Shown here one piece after another: positions 9,968 through 18,285 of a stretch of 64,000 nt of DNA (positions are counted from its first letter, which is position 1; each line of letters opens with the position of its first letter). The DNA comes from Streptomyces sp. SID11385 (GTDB lineage: Bacteria > Actinomycetota > Actinomycetes > Streptomycetales > Streptomycetaceae). The notes under the pieces were generated by a model. It made no database searches, was not told where the DNA came from, and worked only from the letters and a program-made list of their open reading frames with translations. The position numbers were made by a program, and so were the translations under genes. The stretch is taken from positions 33,881 through 97,880 of the forward strand of contig NZ_JAAGLR010000182.1 in NCBI RefSeq assembly GCF_010548245.1. Direction: 5' to 3'.

Positions 9968-10537
9968 ATGCCCATCCTCCCCTCCGCCTCCGTTCCGCTG
10001 CCCGGTCCGCTCGACCTGCCACCGCTTCCCGCGGAGGCGCCCGAGGCGGACATCCACGACCGTCGCGCACTGCGCGGGGTGCTGGGACGTTTCGCCACCG
10101 GGGTGACCGTGCTGACCGCGGGACGTGACACGCCGCGCGGCATGACCGCCAACTCCTTCACCTCCGTCTCCCTCGAACCGGCCCAGGTGCTGGTGTGCGT
10201 CGTGAAGTCGGCAGCCATCCACCAGCTCGTTCTGGACGAGCAGGCGTTCGCGGTCTCGGTGCTCAGCCGGGACCAGGAATGGGTGGCCCGGCACTTCGCC
10301 GACCACTCACGCCCGCGCGGCGCGGCGGAGTTCGCCGGCATCGACCACGCACCCGGCCGGCACACCGGAGCCCCCGTGCTGGACCACGTCCAGGCATGGC
10401 TGGAGTGCCGGCTCAGCGCCGTCCACGACGGAGGGGACCACACCATCTTCGTGGGCTCGGTCCTGTGCGCGGGCAACGCCTCGGGAGAGGACCCGCTGCT
10501 CTTCCTGGGCGGGGCCTTCCGCCGCGTCGCCGCCTGA
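9968..10537 (+). CDS. Flavin reductase (E6-type, FMN-binding split barrel)
   Basis: A 189-residue protein of the flavin reductase domain family: LRGVLGRFATGVTVLTAG near residue 40, GMTANSFTSVSLEP, then a C-terminal LLFLGGAFRRV. Such proteins reduce FMN or FAD with NAD(P)H and pass free reduced flavin to a partner monooxygenase. In C-1027-type enediyne clusters the E6 protein has this role. The ATG at 9968 has GAGGTG 6-7 bases upstream; a GTG at 9959 would overlap the thioesterase stop as GTGA and is a fair alternative. It is the last gene of the five-gene run and is followed by two strong hairpins. The partner oxygenase is not obvious within the cassette itself. Confidence 0.88.
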   Translation: MPILPSASVPLPGPLDLPPLPAEAPEADIHDRRALRGVLGRFATGVTVLTAGRDTPRGMTANSFTSVSLEPAQVLVCVVKSAAIHQLVLDEQAFAVSVLSRDQEWVARHFADHSRPRGAAEFAGIDHAPGRHTGAPVLDHVQAWLECRLSAVHDGGDHTIFVGSVLCAGNASGEDPLLFLGGAFRRVAA

Positions 10538-10551
10538 CCCCGGTTCCCACA

Positions 10552-10584
10552 GGAAGCCCGGCCGGCTGCCCCGGCCGGGCTTCC
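10552..10584. terminator. Hairpin terminator 1 between convergent flavin reductase and P450
   Basis: A perfect 14-bp stem (GGAAGCCCGGCCGG pairing with CCGGCCGGGCTTCC) with a 5-nt loop lies 15 bases after the flavin reductase stop. There is no T tract, as is common in actinomycetes. Confidence 0.8.
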
Positions 10585-10620
10585 CGCGTCGCCCCCGGCA
10601 GTCCCGGGTGGACGCCGGAA

Positions 10621-10667
10621 CGCGAACGGCCGCCCCGGGCAGCTGCTGCCCGGGGCGGCCGTTCGCG
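10621..10667. terminator. Hairpin terminator 2, 22-bp perfect stem
   Basis: An uninterrupted 22-bp inverted repeat (10621-10642 with 10646-10667) has a 3-nt loop CTG and sits 38 bases before the P450 stop codon. With terminator 1 it forms a double barrier between the two converging enediyne operons. Confidence 0.85.
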
Positions 10668-10704
10668 TGACCGGTCCGTCCTCGCCGCCGGCGGCGGCGC
10701 ACTC

Positions 10705-12102
10705 TCAGTTCCGCGGTTCCACGGTCATCGGCAGGCCGCCCTTGACCCGCAGGGTCAGCATCGGCTCGGCCCGTACCCTGTGGCCCGGGGGGACCGAGAG
10801 ACGCAGCCGGCGCAGCAGGACGGCGAGCACCACCGTGGCCTCCATCATCCCCAGGCTGCTGCCGACACAGACCCGCGGTCCCGCACCGAACGGTACGTAG
10901 CTGTACCGGTGCCGGCCCGCGGCGCGGCCCGTGGCGAACCGTTCCGGGTCGAACCGGTCCGGGTCCTCCCAGAAGTCCGGGTGCCGGTGCAGTGTGTAGG
11001 GGCACAGCACCACATCGGCGCCGGCCGGCACCCGGTAGTCCCCGATCCGGTCCGCCGCCAGCGCCCTGCGCGGCAGCAGCCACACCGCCGGGTACAGCCG
11101 CATCACCTCCTGGAGCACCATCGACGTGTACGTGAGCCGGTGGAAGTCCTCGATGGTGGGCAGCCGGTCGCCCAGCACCTCGTCGACCTCGGCGCGTACC
11201 CGGTCGCCCGCTTCCGGGTGCCGGTCCAGCAGGTACAGCGTCCAGTTGAGGGTGCTGGCAGTGGTGTCGTGCCCGGCGAGCAGCAGGGTGATGAGCTCGT
11301 CGCGCATCCGGTTCTGCCGGACTGCCGGATCCCGCTCGTCAGCCGTCGCGTCGATGAGGCGCGAGAGCACGTCGTCGCGGGTGCCGTCGGAAGCCGGGTG
11401 CCGTTCCCGCTCCTGGGCGAGGGCGGCCACGATCCGGTTCAGTTCGGCCCGCGCCTTGCGGAACCTCAGTTGCAGGGGCAGCGGGACCCACGTGGGCACC
11501 GAACTCAGGCTCATCATTTCGAAGACGGCCTGGTCCTGGACGATTTCGAAGGCCTCGCCGATGGCTTCGTACGCGCCCAGGTCCGCGTCCAGCAGCGAGC
11601 GGCCGAGCACCCCGAGGGTGAGCCCGGTCATCTCCTGCCGGATGTCCACCGCTCCCGCGCCCGCCGACAGCCTCAGCCGGTCCGCCAGCAGCAGCGCCTC
11701 CTCGCCGATGGCCCCGATCTGCCGGGCGATGCGGCGCGGCTGGAACGCCGGCTGGATCACCTTGCGCTGGGCTCGCCACAGCGGGCCCTCACTGGTCAGC
11801 AGGCCGTTGCCGAGCGCGCGCCGGGCGTGCACCAGGCCGATGCCCTTGTGGTAGTTGGCGCTGTTGTCGGTCAGCACCCGGCGGATGTGGTCGGGGTGGT
11901 TGAAGAAGTACAGGGTCTTGGGGCCGAGCGGCAGCCGTACCGCGTCGCCGTAGGTGGCCGCCGCCTCGGTCATCACTGCCAGCCGGTCGGAGGCCATCCG
12001 GGCCAGGAGCACCGGGGTGCTGGCCCGCGACGGCCCCGGAGGCCGCCGCGGCCGGTCGCCGCTCGGCAGGACCGGGGCCGGTACCGAGTCCATGCCCGTC
12101 AT
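10705..12102 (-). CDS. Cytochrome P450 (enediyne E7-like)
   Basis: A 465-residue P450. It has the I-helix oxygen-binding motif AGHDTTAST, the K-helix ExxR in EVMRLYP, and the heme-ligand loop FGAGPRVCVG with Cys near residue 412. The sequence reads like the soluble CYP102/CYP4-like clan rather than the common short Streptomyces CYP105/107 types. The ATG at 12102 overlaps the unbL stop by ATGA, so it is co-transcribed after unbL. P450s in this position (SgcE7-like) are conserved in many enediyne clusters and are thought to oxidise the core; the exact step is inference. Electron-transfer partners are not encoded beside it. Confidence 0.88.
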   Translation of the reverse strand: MTGMDSVPAPVLPSGDRPRRPPGPSRASTPVLLARMASDRLAVMTEAAATYGDAVRLPLGPKTLYFFNHPDHIRRVLTDNSANYHKGIGLVHARRALGNGLLTSEGPLWRAQRKVIQPAFQPRRIARQIGAIGEEALLLADRLRLSAGAGAVDIRQEMTGLTLGVLGRSLLDADLGAYEAIGEAFEIVQDQAVFEMMSLSSVPTWVPLPLQLRFRKARAELNRIVAALAQERERHPASDGTRDDVLSRLIDATADERDPAVRQNRMRDELITLLLAGHDTTASTLNWTLYLLDRHPEAGDRVRAEVDEVLGDRLPTIEDFHRLTYTSMVLQEVMRLYPAVWLLPRRALAADRIGDYRVPAGADVVLCPYTLHRHPDFWEDPDRFDPERFATGRAAGRHRYSYVPFGAGPRVCVGSSLGMMEATVVLAVLLRRLRLSVPPGHRVRAEPMLTLRVKGGLPMTVEPRN

Positions 12103-13082
12103 GCCCGCGCCTCGGGCGCTTCGCTGGAGATCCGCTCGGCGATCTCCCGGCGCCACACCTCGTAGGCTGTCAGCCGGTCGTCGACGACGGGGGTGGGCCG
12201 GGCCCGCGAGCAGACCTCGGTAACCTGCTGCGGGGTCATGCCGCAGAGCAGCCGCGCGGCCATCTCGGTGTGCGGTGTCAGCAGTCCGGACTCCACGCGG
12301 GTCGTCGAGGCGAAGGCCGCGCCCTGGGCGAGTTGCGGCCGGTAGCTGCCTGCCCGTTCGAGCAGGTACAGCAGCTCGGCCTCGTCGGCACCGCCGGCGT
12401 AGCAGGCGGCCAGTCCGACCCCGCTGTAGAGGTCGGCACGCCGGTCCGCCGTGAAGCCGTCCACCAGGTCCGCCACTACGGCCGGGTCGGTGCCCCCGAT
12501 GAACCACAGCGCCCGTCCGATGCCCTGGTCGACGGCGTGCCCCGCGTACCGCCGGGTCTCGTCGCCGGGCCACCGGAAGGACGGGTCCCGGTACTGCTCG
12601 CGCACATAGCGCTGGGTACGGAAGTAGGCCTGGTGGAAGCCGTATCCGTCCAGGGACAGCCAGCGCAGCAGAGGGTCGGCGGGCGCGATGGACGCCCACC
12701 GGAAGCGGGGCAGCCGGGCCATCGCCCAGCCGACGCCGACGTGCACCATGTACTCGTGCGGGGCACCATGGCCCGCCAGAAAGGCCGATATCCGGCCGTT
12801 GCCGGGTATCGGGAGGCCGTCCAGCATGGCCAGTCCCATGGCCGCGCCCTCGTAGGCGAAGCCGCGGAACCGCACCGGGATCCGCTCAAGCCGCTGGTGC
12901 GCCTCGTCCTGGTCGCGTGCCTCGACGGCGTACGCGTAGCCGTCGAGGAAGGTCGCCCCGACCGTCTCCAGCGTCTCCCGTGCCTCGGGGCTCTTCTCGT
13001 GGAAGCCCCGGGTCGACAGCTTGGTCTCGTTGTGGCTCGGTGTCATCAGACGGCGTCTGACCGTGCGCCAGCTCGCGCTCAT
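12099..13082 (-). CDS. unbL: Enediyne biosynthesis protein UnbL (DUF1702, E3-type)
   Basis: A 327-residue protein of the DUF1702/UnbL family. The family-typical N-terminus WRTVRRRLMTPSHNETKL followed by TRGFH is seen, as are the conserved YGFHQAYFRTQRYV and DQGIGRALWFIGGTDP segments. The start at ATG 13082 is set by GGAGG five bases upstream and by conservation of the RRRxxTP region; an in-frame ATG inside MTPSH would cut this. The function in core formation is unknown. Unlike classical cassettes, where unbL sits directly before unbV, it is here the first gene of a separate leftward unit shared with the P450, facing the unbV-pksE operon. Confidence 0.9.
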   Translation of the reverse strand: MSASWRTVRRRLMTPSHNETKLSTRGFHEKSPEARETLETVGATFLDGYAYAVEARDQDEAHQRLERIPVRFRGFAYEGAAMGLAMLDGLPIPGNGRISAFLAGHGAPHEYMVHVGVGWAMARLPRFRWASIAPADPLLRWLSLDGYGFHQAYFRTQRYVREQYRDPSFRWPGDETRRYAGHAVDQGIGRALWFIGGTDPAVVADLVDGFTADRRADLYSGVGLAACYAGGADEAELLYLLERAGSYRPQLAQGAAFASTTRVESGLLTPHTEMAARLLCGMTPQQVTEVCSRARPTPVVDDRLTAYEVWRREIAERISSEAPEARA

Positions 13083-13350
13083 CGTTGCCCTCCAGCCCGC
13101 CGCGAGCCCGGATGGCCGCAGCTCTCCGGTTTCATGCTCCGGCCCCTCGGACCGCGCCACTACTTCTGCCGTGCCGGTACCGGGCAATTCAGGAGTAGGC
13201 AGTGAACGGGCCGGCTCCCGACACTCAGTCGCACTGCCCGCACGTCCCCGTGTGCGAGGTCTCGCGTGGGGCCACCCCGAACCGGAGCGGCCGAGATCGC
13301 GGACCTCGTGCACCGATTCCGGCACCGCCCTGCGACAGAGGAGACCTCGC
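13083..13350. promoter_or_regulatory. Divergent promoter region between unbL and membrane-protein gene
   Basis: About 270 bases with no supported coding sequence. It must hold back-to-back promoters for the unbL-P450 unit and the rightward membrane-protein gene. No strong palindrome was found. Confidence 0.45.
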
Positions 13351-14319
13351 GTGACCGATACCACCCTTGCTCCCACCTCGACGGCACCGCCGCACGCCAC
13401 CTCGCTTTTCGTCAACGGCCTGTTCCCGCGCCGCCGGGTCCTGCTCCTCGTGCTCAGCGTGCTCGGCGGCCTGCTGATCGCCTACGCGTGGTCCTCGAAG
13501 CTGGCGGACGACGAGATCGGCTTCCGCACCGCCAGCCAACTGCTTGGTCACGACGCCGAGGACACGCCGCTGTCCGGCATCGCCTCCGGGGTGCTCTTCG
13601 CCCTGGTGTCCGGGCTGGCGGGCTCCTTCACGGCCTGCAACGTGGCCGTGTTCGGAGCGGTGGGCCCGCTGGTCGGACAGATCAGCCTGACCCGCCGTCA
13701 GCGGCTGGCACACGCGCTGCGGCCGCTGGGCTGGATGGCGGCCGGCATGCTGCCGGTCTCGGCCGCCTACGGGGTGCTGGTCGGTCTCGTCGGCACCCAC
13801 ATGCCGCAGTTCTCGACGGCGCAGACGCACGGCATCTCACCCCGGATCGCCCAGGCCATGATCGTGTACGGGGTGCTCGGCCTGTTCATGCTGGCACTCG
13901 GGCTGGCCGCGGCCGGTCTGATCCCCGACCCGCTGGCGGCTGTCTCGCGCCGGTATCCGAACGCCCCGCTGGTGCTGATCGGCGCCATGGTCGGCGCCTT
14001 CCTGATCGGCCGCCCCTACCCGCTGTTCCGCAACCTGTTCCGGCAGGCGGCCGAGGAACACAACCCGCTCTACGGGGCAGTCGCCTTCTCGCTCCAGTCC
14101 ATCGGCAACTTCGTGGTGATGGCGGTGCTCTTCCTGCTCCTGTCCTACATCCTCAGCCGGCCCGTCCAGCGCTGGCTGGCCACCAAGCCGGGCCGGGTGG
14201 CGACGCTGACGGCGTCCGCGTTCCTGGTGGCCGGCGCATTCACGGTCGTTTACTGGGACATCCGGATGCTGGGCAGGCTCGATTACCTGTGGTTCCCGAC
14301 AGCTCCCTGGAACGCGTAG
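13351..14319 (+). CDS. Polytopic membrane protein associated with the enediyne core
   Basis: A 322-residue protein, start GTG 13351 behind GAGGAG at about 8 bases. About seven hydrophobic segments: one after FPRRR (residues 25-45), one carrying GIASGVLFALVSGLAGSFTA then CNVAVFGAVGPLVGQ, and further spans near 125, 165, 205, 250 and 290. The second segment with its single Cys faintly resembles DsbD/TauE-like transporters, but I cannot assign a family. The position beside unbL and its divergent promoter suggests a conserved enediyne accessory gene, either a transporter or a membrane partner of UnbU/UnbV. There is no signal peptide beyond the first membrane span. Confidence 0.7.
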   Translation: MTDTTLAPTSTAPPHATSLFVNGLFPRRRVLLLVLSVLGGLLIAYAWSSKLADDEIGFRTASQLLGHDAEDTPLSGIASGVLFALVSGLAGSFTACNVAVFGAVGPLVGQISLTRRQRLAHALRPLGWMAAGMLPVSAAYGVLVGLVGTHMPQFSTAQTHGISPRIAQAMIVYGVLGLFMLALGLAAAGLIPDPLAAVSRRYPNAPLVLIGAMVGAFLIGRPYPLFRNLFRQAAEEHNPLYGAVAFSLQSIGNFVVMAVLFLLLSYILSRPVQRWLATKPGRVATLTASAFLVAGAFTVVYWDIRMLGRLDYLWFPTAPWNA

Positions 14320-14347
14320 CAATTTCTCCCCGCCCCGGCGGAACCAC

Positions 14348-14389
14348 CAACGGCGGCTCCGGGCCCTACTGGGTCCGGAGCCGCCGTTG
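14348..14389. terminator. Convergent terminator overlapping the TetR stop codon
   Basis: A long stem: CAACGGCGGCTCCGG (14348-14362) pairs with CCGGAGCCGCCGTTG (14375-14389), extended by a G-T and three G-C pairs to a 4-nt TACT loop. The TetR stop codon lies in the loop region, so the hairpin serves both converging genes. Confidence 0.8.
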
Positions 14390-15016
14390 TGTCGCCCTGG
14401 CCAGGGATTCCTGGGCGCGCTGAGGGTCGTCCCCCGCGCCCAGGATCATTCCGCCCACCTGTGCCTCGAAGCAGACGTCCGCGGTGTTGGGCTCGACCAG
14501 GTAGCCGCCGAGGTCAAGGGTGACGAGTCCGTGCAGGGCGATCCAGAGCTGATGGGCGAGCAGTTCGGGGTCGAAGGGGCGGAAGCGGCCGGTCGCGGCG
14601 CAGCGCTTGACCGCTCCGACGAGGATGTCCAGGGTGTAGCGGCCGTGCTGCCGGTCGGCGTCGGTGAGCGAGAAGCCGCTCAGGCTCGACCCGCCGAACA
14701 TCACGTTGTACAGGTGCCAGTGCTCCCGGGCGTTGTCCCGGTACGCCCAGCCGAGGGCGAGCACGTCGGCGACCGGGTCGTCGCTCTCCTCGACGGCTCT
14801 CATCCGGTCGCCGAGCAGCCTGAACCCTTCGTGGACCATCGCCCGCACCAGGTCGTCCATACCACCGAAGTGCGTGTAGACGACCGTGGTGGAGGTGCCC
14901 ACCATGGCTGCCAGTTTGCGGGTGGACAGTGCGGCCGGCCCCTCCTCGCCGAGCAGCTTCGCCGCGGCGTCGATGAGTTGGGGACGCAGGTTCGGGTCAA
15001 CTCGGCGTGGGCTCAC
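14366..15016 (-). CDS. TetR-family transcriptional regulator
   Basis: A 216-residue repressor. The N-terminal HTH spans about residues 10-55, with STRKLAAMVGTSTTVVYTHF as the helix-turn-helix core; the C-terminal ligand domain resembles the WHG/TetR_C_13 type (YRDNAREHWHLYNVMFG). The start is GTG 15016; a CATACT hexamer ends 7 bases before it and no spaced Shine-Dalgarno is visible, so a leaderless transcript is plausible. It is divergent from the carotenoid oxygenase gene, with a 10-bp perfect palindrome between them, and probably represses that gene and itself. Confidence 0.88.
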   Translation of the reverse strand: MSPRRVDPNLRPQLIDAAAKLLGEEGPAALSTRKLAAMVGTSTTVVYTHFGGMDDLVRAMVHEGFRLLGDRMRAVEESDDPVADVLALGWAYRDNAREHWHLYNVMFGGSSLSGFSLTDADRQHGRYTLDILVGAVKRCAATGRFRPFDPELLAHQLWIALHGLVTLDLGGYLVEPNTADVCFEAQVGGMILGAGDDPQRAQESLARATQRRLRTQ

Positions 15017-15060
15017 CCTTGACAGTATGGCGGGCGGCTGTGACGCTATTCCGTGACGGT

Positions 15061-15070
15061 GTTACGTAAC
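15061..15070. promoter_or_regulatory. Candidate TetR operator GTTACGTAAC
   Basis: A perfect 10-bp palindrome lies in the 80-base gap between the divergent TetR and carotenoid oxygenase genes, overlapping likely promoter space on both strands. It is the expected geometry for a TetR autoregulatory operator. Confidence 0.55.
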
Positions 15071-15096
15071 GATGATACTCGACGGAGGAGGCGGCC

Positions 15097-16482
15097 ATGC
15101 CTCGCACCACTGACCCTGTCCGCGGCACACTCCCGCACAGCACGGTGCACCTTCTCGGGCGTGGCTATCAGCCGGTGCCGGCCGAGGCCGAACACACGGA
15201 ACTGACGGTGCGCGGCACGCTGCCGCCGCAGCTCGACGGAACCTTCCTGCGGATCGGGCCCAATGCCCGGGGCCCCCACGACCCCGCCGTCGACCACGCC
15301 CTGGCGGGCGACGGCATGGTGCACGCGATCCGGCTGGGCGGCGGCCGCGCGCTGTCGTACCGCAACCGCTGGCTGCGGACCGACGCGATCAGCGGCGCGC
15401 TCAACGAGCTGCCCACTCCCGGGCCCCGCAACGGGCCGGACGACAACGTCAACGCGAATCTGATCCGGCACGCCGGCCGTACCCTGGCCGTGGCCGCCGC
15501 CACCGCCCTGCCGCTCGTCCTCGATTCCGGCCTCGCCACCCGCGCCCGCACCGACTTCGACGGCACCCTCCCCGGCGGCTTCTGCGCGCACCCCCTCACC
15601 GACCCGGTCACCGGAGAACTGCTCGCGGTCGCGACCGATCATGCGCGGGACGAGGCGGTCCTGCTCACCCTCGACGTCGCGGGCCGGGTCCGCGAAACAC
15701 TGCCGATCGTGGTCAAGGGCCGTCCCTGGATGCACTCCTTCGCCCTCACCGAACGCCACGCCGTCCTCTTCGACCTGCCGGTGACCCACGACCCCGCCGA
15801 GGCGCGGACCGGCTCGCCCGTGCCCTACTCCTGGCAGCACGACCACGGTGCCCGGATCGGGATCGTGCCGCGCGGCGGCACGGACGCGGGCGCACTCTGG
15901 CTCGACGTCGCACCCTGCTTCGTCTTCCACCCGGTCAACGCCTTCGAAGAGGGCGACGGCCGGATCATTGTGGACGTGATCCGCCACGAGCGGGCCTTCG
16001 ATCGTGACCGGCTGCACGCCAGCGAGTCGGCGCCATCCCTGTGGCGCTGGACCCTCGATCCGCGTGAGAACGCCGTAGCGGAGCGACAACTGGACGACCG
16101 GGTCCAGGAGTTCCCCCTGATCGACGAGCGATACACGGGGCTGCGGTACCGGTACGCCTTCACCGTCGAACTCGACGCGGGCCAGGGCGCCGCGCTCTGC
16201 GGCCCGGCACTACTGCGGCACGACCACGCCACCGGCCGCTCGGACCGGCATGCCTTCGCCGGTGGACGGCTGACCGGCGAACCCGTCTTCCTGCCGCGCG
16301 AGGCGCGGGCCGCGGAGGCCGACGGCTGGCTGCTGACCCTGGTGTACGACCCCGCCGCCGACCGCAGCGAACTGGTGGTCCTGGACACCGCCGATTTCAC
16401 CGGGCCGCCGGTCGCCGTGGTCCCGCTGCCGGTCCGGGTGCCGCACGGCTTCCACGCGCAGTGGGTGCCGGGGGAGAGGTGA
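15097..16482 (+). CDS. Carotenoid cleavage oxygenase (RPE65-like)
   Basis: A 461-residue non-heme iron dioxygenase. The four iron-ligand histidines of the family are identifiable: His165 in FCAHPL, His213 in MHSFALT, His278 in FHPVNAFEE and His453 in HGFHAQW. Typical motifs GTFLRIGPNARGP near the N-terminus and DGMVHAIRL follow the carotenoid oxygenase pattern. Such enzymes split carotenoids, apocarotenoids or stilbenes at a double bond using O2. A strong GGAGGAGG site precedes ATG 15097. It is next to, but probably not part of, the enediyne core; a role on a polyene intermediate is possible but speculative. Divergent TetR control is likely. Confidence 0.9.
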   Translation: MPRTTDPVRGTLPHSTVHLLGRGYQPVPAEAEHTELTVRGTLPPQLDGTFLRIGPNARGPHDPAVDHALAGDGMVHAIRLGGGRALSYRNRWLRTDAISGALNELPTPGPRNGPDDNVNANLIRHAGRTLAVAAATALPLVLDSGLATRARTDFDGTLPGGFCAHPLTDPVTGELLAVATDHARDEAVLLTLDVAGRVRETLPIVVKGRPWMHSFALTERHAVLFDLPVTHDPAEARTGSPVPYSWQHDHGARIGIVPRGGTDAGALWLDVAPCFVFHPVNAFEEGDGRIIVDVIRHERAFDRDRLHASESAPSLWRWTLDPRENAVAERQLDDRVQEFPLIDERYTGLRYRYAFTVELDAGQGAALCGPALLRHDHATGRSDRHAFAGGRLTGEPVFLPREARAAEADGWLLTLVYDPAADRSELVVLDTADFTGPPVAVVPLPVRVPHGFHAQWVPGER

Positions 16483-16574
16483 GCGGCGCGCGTGACCACG
16501 AAGACCCGCCGAGGAAGGCCACCCGGCGCTCGCCCACGCCACCGGCACGGACTCGGCGGAATCCGGCCCGGAAG

Positions 16575-16612
16575 ACCGCGGGGTAGCACTCGGCCGAGTG
16601 CTACCCCGCGGT
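16575..16612. terminator. 38-base perfect palindrome between convergent genes
   Basis: The 19-base arm ACCGCGGGGTAGCACTCGG (16575-16593) is followed directly by its exact complement (16594-16612) with no spacer. It lies between the carotenoid oxygenase stop and the MFS stop and most simply is a bidirectional terminator that folds into a cruciform-like hairpin. Confidence 0.75.
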
Positions 16613-16627
16613 TTCCCCGGCCGGGTG

Positions 16628-18064
16628 TCAGTCCAGAGGACGGGCCAACGCCTGGTCGGCGTCCCCTCGCAGCGGCACGCTCGCCGCCGGAGCGTCCGCG
16701 CCGCGGGCACGCAGCCCGAACCAGACCAGGACCATGCTCGCCATGGTCACCGCCACGTCCACGATCAGCGCGAGGTGGATGCCGTCCAGTTCCACCGCCT
16801 GGGTGGCGGCGACCGCGCTCAGGATCGGGATGCCGATCGTGACGGCCACCTGCTGGGTCATCGCGGTCATGCCGGTGGCCAGGCCCTGCTCCTCGTTGGG
16901 CAGGCCCGAGGTGCCGGTCACCGTGTAGGCCACGATGGAGGTCACGTGCCCGAAGAACCCGATGAACAACGCGGGGACCAGGATCACGAGCGCCACCCGG
17001 TCGATACCGAGGAAGATGAGGGGAACGATCGCCAGGCCCTGCACGGACATGCCCACGGCCAGCACCTTCCGGCTGCCGTGGCGTCCGATGGAGCGCCCGG
17101 CGATGACCCCGGCGGCCACGGCCGCCAGGCCCGGGACGCCGAAGACCAGGCCGGTGGTCAGTGGGGAGTAGTGCAGGACGTTCTGGAGGTAGAGCGTCAT
17201 CAGGAAGATCATGGCGGTCTCCATGGAGAACACCACGAGCCCCGCGTAGTTGCCCCACTTCACCGTGGGCCGCTTGAGGATGCGCACCGGGGCGAGCGGC
17301 GCGGGTGAACGGAGCTCGATCACCCAGAACGCGACCAGCAGAGCCGCGCCGATGATGCCCGGGTATATGTTCGTCTCGATGACCGCGTAGATGACGGCCA
17401 GCAGACCGCCGGCCGCGGTCACCGCCCCGGGCACGTCCAGCTTCACCCGGTCGGGGACGCTGCTCTCCCTGATCAGCGAGGGGGTGAACGCCAGGATGAC
17501 CGCCGCCACCGGTACGTTGATGAAGAACGCGGCTCGCCAACTGAGCAGGCTGACCAGGACTCCGCCGACCAGCGCGCCGACCGTGAAGCCGCCGGAGAGC
17601 AGCGCACCGTTGAGGCCCAGGACCCGGTCCCGCTGCGAGCCTTCCGCGAAGGTGCTGGTGAGCAGGGACAGCGACGCGGGGATCGCCATCGCGGTGGCGA
17701 AGCCCTGCAGTGCGCGGGCGGTCAGCAACACTTCGGCGTTCTGGGCGAATCCGCCGAGCAGTGAGGCCGCGCCGAGCAGCGCCATGCCGGTGATGAAGAG
17801 TCGGCGGCGGCCGAACAGGTCGCCCATCCGTCCGAAGAGGAGGGCGAAGCCGGCCGCGGGGAGGGCGTAGGCGGAGGTGACCCAGGGCAGCCCGGACAAC
17901 CCCAGCCCGACGCCCGCGCCGACCTCGGGCAGCGCGACGTTGAGGATCGAGAAGTCAACGGACAGCATGAATCCGGACCCGAGCAGGAGGAACAAAATCA
18001 TCCGTTCCCTGCTGGTGAAACGTGGAACTGAGCTCACTTCGCTCTTGCCTGCGTCGGTCGTCAT
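16628..18064 (-). CDS. MFS efflux transporter, DHA2 (14-TM) type
   Basis: A 478-residue drug:H+ antiporter with about 14 hydrophobic spans. Family motifs: FSILNVALPEVG in TM1, GRMGDLFGRRRLFITGM after TM2 (motif A), and LVGGVLVSLLSWRAAFFINVP (motif C region). It probably exports a hydrophobic compound across the inner membrane; proximity to the enediyne genes makes self-protection possible, but general drug efflux is equally likely. The ATG at 18064 follows GAGGGA about 9 bases upstream; the longer frame has no better site. A 15-base palindrome 100 bases upstream looks like a TetR operator. Confidence 0.88.
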   Translation of the reverse strand: MTTDAGKSEVSSVPRFTSRERMILFLLLGSGFMLSVDFSILNVALPEVGAGVGLGLSGLPWVTSAYALPAAGFALLFGRMGDLFGRRRLFITGMALLGAASLLGGFAQNAEVLLTARALQGFATAMAIPASLSLLTSTFAEGSQRDRVLGLNGALLSGGFTVGALVGGVLVSLLSWRAAFFINVPVAAVILAFTPSLIRESSVPDRVKLDVPGAVTAAGGLLAVIYAVIETNIYPGIIGAALLVAFWVIELRSPAPLAPVRILKRPTVKWGNYAGLVVFSMETAMIFLMTLYLQNVLHYSPLTTGLVFGVPGLAAVAAGVIAGRSIGRHGSRKVLAVGMSVQGLAIVPLIFLGIDRVALVILVPALFIGFFGHVTSIVAYTVTGTSGLPNEEQGLATGMTAMTQQVAVTIGIPILSAVAATQAVELDGIHLALIVDVAVTMASMVLVWFGLRARGADAPAASVPLRGDADQALARPLD

Positions 18065-18164
18065 GAGATGGTTCCCTCGATCGAGAGTCCGATTTCGTGA
18101 ACGGTCACCGCGTCGGCCGACCGTGCCGCCCGGCGGCACTCGTCACCGAGCGCCCGGCCGACGC

Positions 18165-18179
18165 CTGACTGGCAGTCAG
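18165..18179. promoter_or_regulatory. Palindromic operator CTGACTGGCAGTCAG upstream of MFS exporter
   Basis: Two 7-base arms around a single central base form a perfect palindrome about 100 bases before the MFS start. The CTGAC-N-GTCAG pattern is common at operators of TetR-type repressors of efflux pumps. No TetR gene adjoins it, so the cognate repressor is likely elsewhere. Confidence 0.55.
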
Positions 18180-18285
18180 TCCGGTGCCCCTGCGGGGTGA
18201 CCTGGAGCTGGGGGAGTGCTGGGGACTGCCGCCCCGTTCCCGTCGTTCGCCGGGGGTGCGACGGACGGGAACAGGACGACAGTGT

